NCBI RefSeq assembly: GCF_030580675.1
Contig: NZ_JAUQUB010000001.1
Span: 1,550,001 to 1,614,000, forward strand
Source: Antiquaquibacter soli
GTDB taxonomy: Bacteria > Actinomycetota > Actinomycetes > Actinomycetales > Microbacteriaceae
Length of the DNA stretch: 64,000 nucleotides
Reading direction: 5' to 3'
Shown here: positions 63,399-64,000 of the stretch, in pieces
Layout of the letters: every line of letters begins with the position of its first letter
Numbering within the stretch: position 1 is the stretch's first letter
The notes under the pieces: generated by a model
What the model saw: only the letters and a program-made list of their open reading frames with translations
The model's database searches: none
Told to the model about the DNA's origin: nothing
Made by a program: the position numbers and the translations under genes

Positions 63399-64000
63399 TC
63401 GGACTCCTTGGCGGGGATGCGGGCGGTGATTCGGGTGCCGCCGAGGGTCGAGCGGCCCGACTCGAGGCCGCCGCCGAGGAGCTCGGCGCGCTCGCGCATG
63501 CCGAGCATCCCGCGACCGTCGCCGGACCCGCGGCCGTCGAGACCGACGCCGTCATCGTCGATCGTGAGCACGTAGAAGCCGCCCTCGAGGCGCAGTGAGA
63601 CGGTGGCGCGGGATGCCCGAGCGTGGCGAACCACGTTGGTGAGCGACTCCTGCGCGATGCGGTAGAGCGCGAGGGCGATCGCCTGGGGGGCCTCACGCAC
63701 GGTCGAATCGAGCGTCACCTCGACCCCCTGCGCGGTGACGGAGGCGGCGAGTCCCGGGAGCCTCGACAGGTCGGGCTCGGGCAGGAGCGGGGCATCCGGG
63801 TCGTGGGTGCCGGACCGCAGCACCCCGAGCACGGATCGCACCTCGTCGAGAGCCGTCTTGCTGGTCTCCTTGATGCTCGCGAGGGCCTCCGCCGCCTTCT
63901 CCGGCTGGCGCTCCATGAGGTGGAGGCCGACGCCCGCCTGCACGTTGATCTGGCTCAGAGAGTGCGCGAGCACGTCGTGCAGCTCGCGCGCGATGCGCAC
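63395..64000 (-). CDS. NarL-type sensor histidine kinase, C-terminal part (partial)
   Basis: The frame runs off the window end. Visible: HisKA_3 dimerisation helix with the phosphorylated His in RIARELHDVLAHSLSQI, then an HATPase domain with ESLTNVVRHARAS (N-box) and DDDGVGLDGRG (G1) and GRGMLGMRERAELLGG. The N-terminal sensor and membrane segments lie outside. The GTG at the window edge is internal, since family members extend upstream of the H-box. Confidence 0.93.
   Translation of the reverse strand: MRIARELHDVLAHSLSQINVQAGVGLHLMERQPEKAAEALASIKETSKTALDEVRSVLGVLRSGTHDPDAPLLPEPDLSRLPGLAASVTAQGVEVTLDSTVREAPQAIALALYRIAQESLTNVVRHARASRATVSLRLEGGFYVLTIDDDGVGLDGRGSGDGRGMLGMRERAELLGGGLESGRSTLGGTRITARIPAKESE

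Overview
This 64 kb window is chromosomal DNA from a high-GC Gram-positive bacterium (Actinomycetota), most probably a member of Microbacteriaceae. The evidence is the strong G/C third-position bias, a glnA/glnE/glnA2 nitrogen block, polyphosphate glucokinase, the actinobacterial families DUF4191, DUF3145, DUF1684 and DUF222-HNH, a PucR-type FasR next to fabDHPF, and about twenty genes whose start codon lies 6-7 nt after a TANNNT box (leaderless mRNAs). The family-level placement is inference. I see no prophage, insertion sequence or CRISPR array, and the content is mostly core genome.

Layout. 1-9.1 kb: end of leucyl aminopeptidase, then lpdA and the E2 acyltransferase gene, a membrane pseudokinase on the other strand, lipB-lipA (lipoate supply for that E2), DUF4191, an RDD protein and glnA. 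A complete double GlnR box lies in front of glnA. 9.1-16.8 kb: HAD-like and lipoprotein-like genes, glnE and glnA2 (minus strand), panB and DUF72. 16.8-19.3 kb: a small conserved protein diverging from map across a perfect 21-bp tandem duplication, then ppgK and a PrmC-like methyltransferase. 19.3-27.1 kb: a complete potassium-uptake operon kdpFABCDE, preceded by a second tiny membrane peptide and three helically phased CGTGAGGA repeats. 27.1-35.7 kb: VIT1/CCC1-like transporter, DUF2510 protein, the RNase P RNA gene, RNase HI-like, a zinc-ribbon-like coiled coil, Nif3-like, an NCS1 permease fused to a disordered N-terminus of about 600 residues, EamA transporter and a lytic transglycosylase-like protein.

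35.9-45.6 kb: tRNA-Val, two overlapping paralogous pore-loop-like membrane proteins, peroxiredoxin, aceE (PDH E1), then fasR-fabD-fabH-acpP-fabF. PDH and the fatty-acid genes therefore sit side by side, and LpdA, E2, LipA and LipB at the left end complete the acetyl-CoA supply chain. 45.6-55.9 kb: small conserved proteins, an actinobacterial exonuclease/DNA polymerase I-like protein, DUF1684, a CoA-transferase with apparently reversed domain order, a 1225-residue zinc-ribbon polytopic membrane protein, DUF1801 and two tandem YCII proteins. 55.9-64 kb: a CAT-anticodon tRNA, DUF222-HNH endonuclease, acyltransferase, GT4 glycosyltransferase, DMT transporter, def, azlCD, a SHOCT protein and a NarL-type two-component system cut by the window end.

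Two window-wide patterns stand out. Seven of ten convergent gene pairs share the same four bases for their two stop codons (CTAG, once TTAG). Many lone genes or first genes are arranged for leaderless translation.
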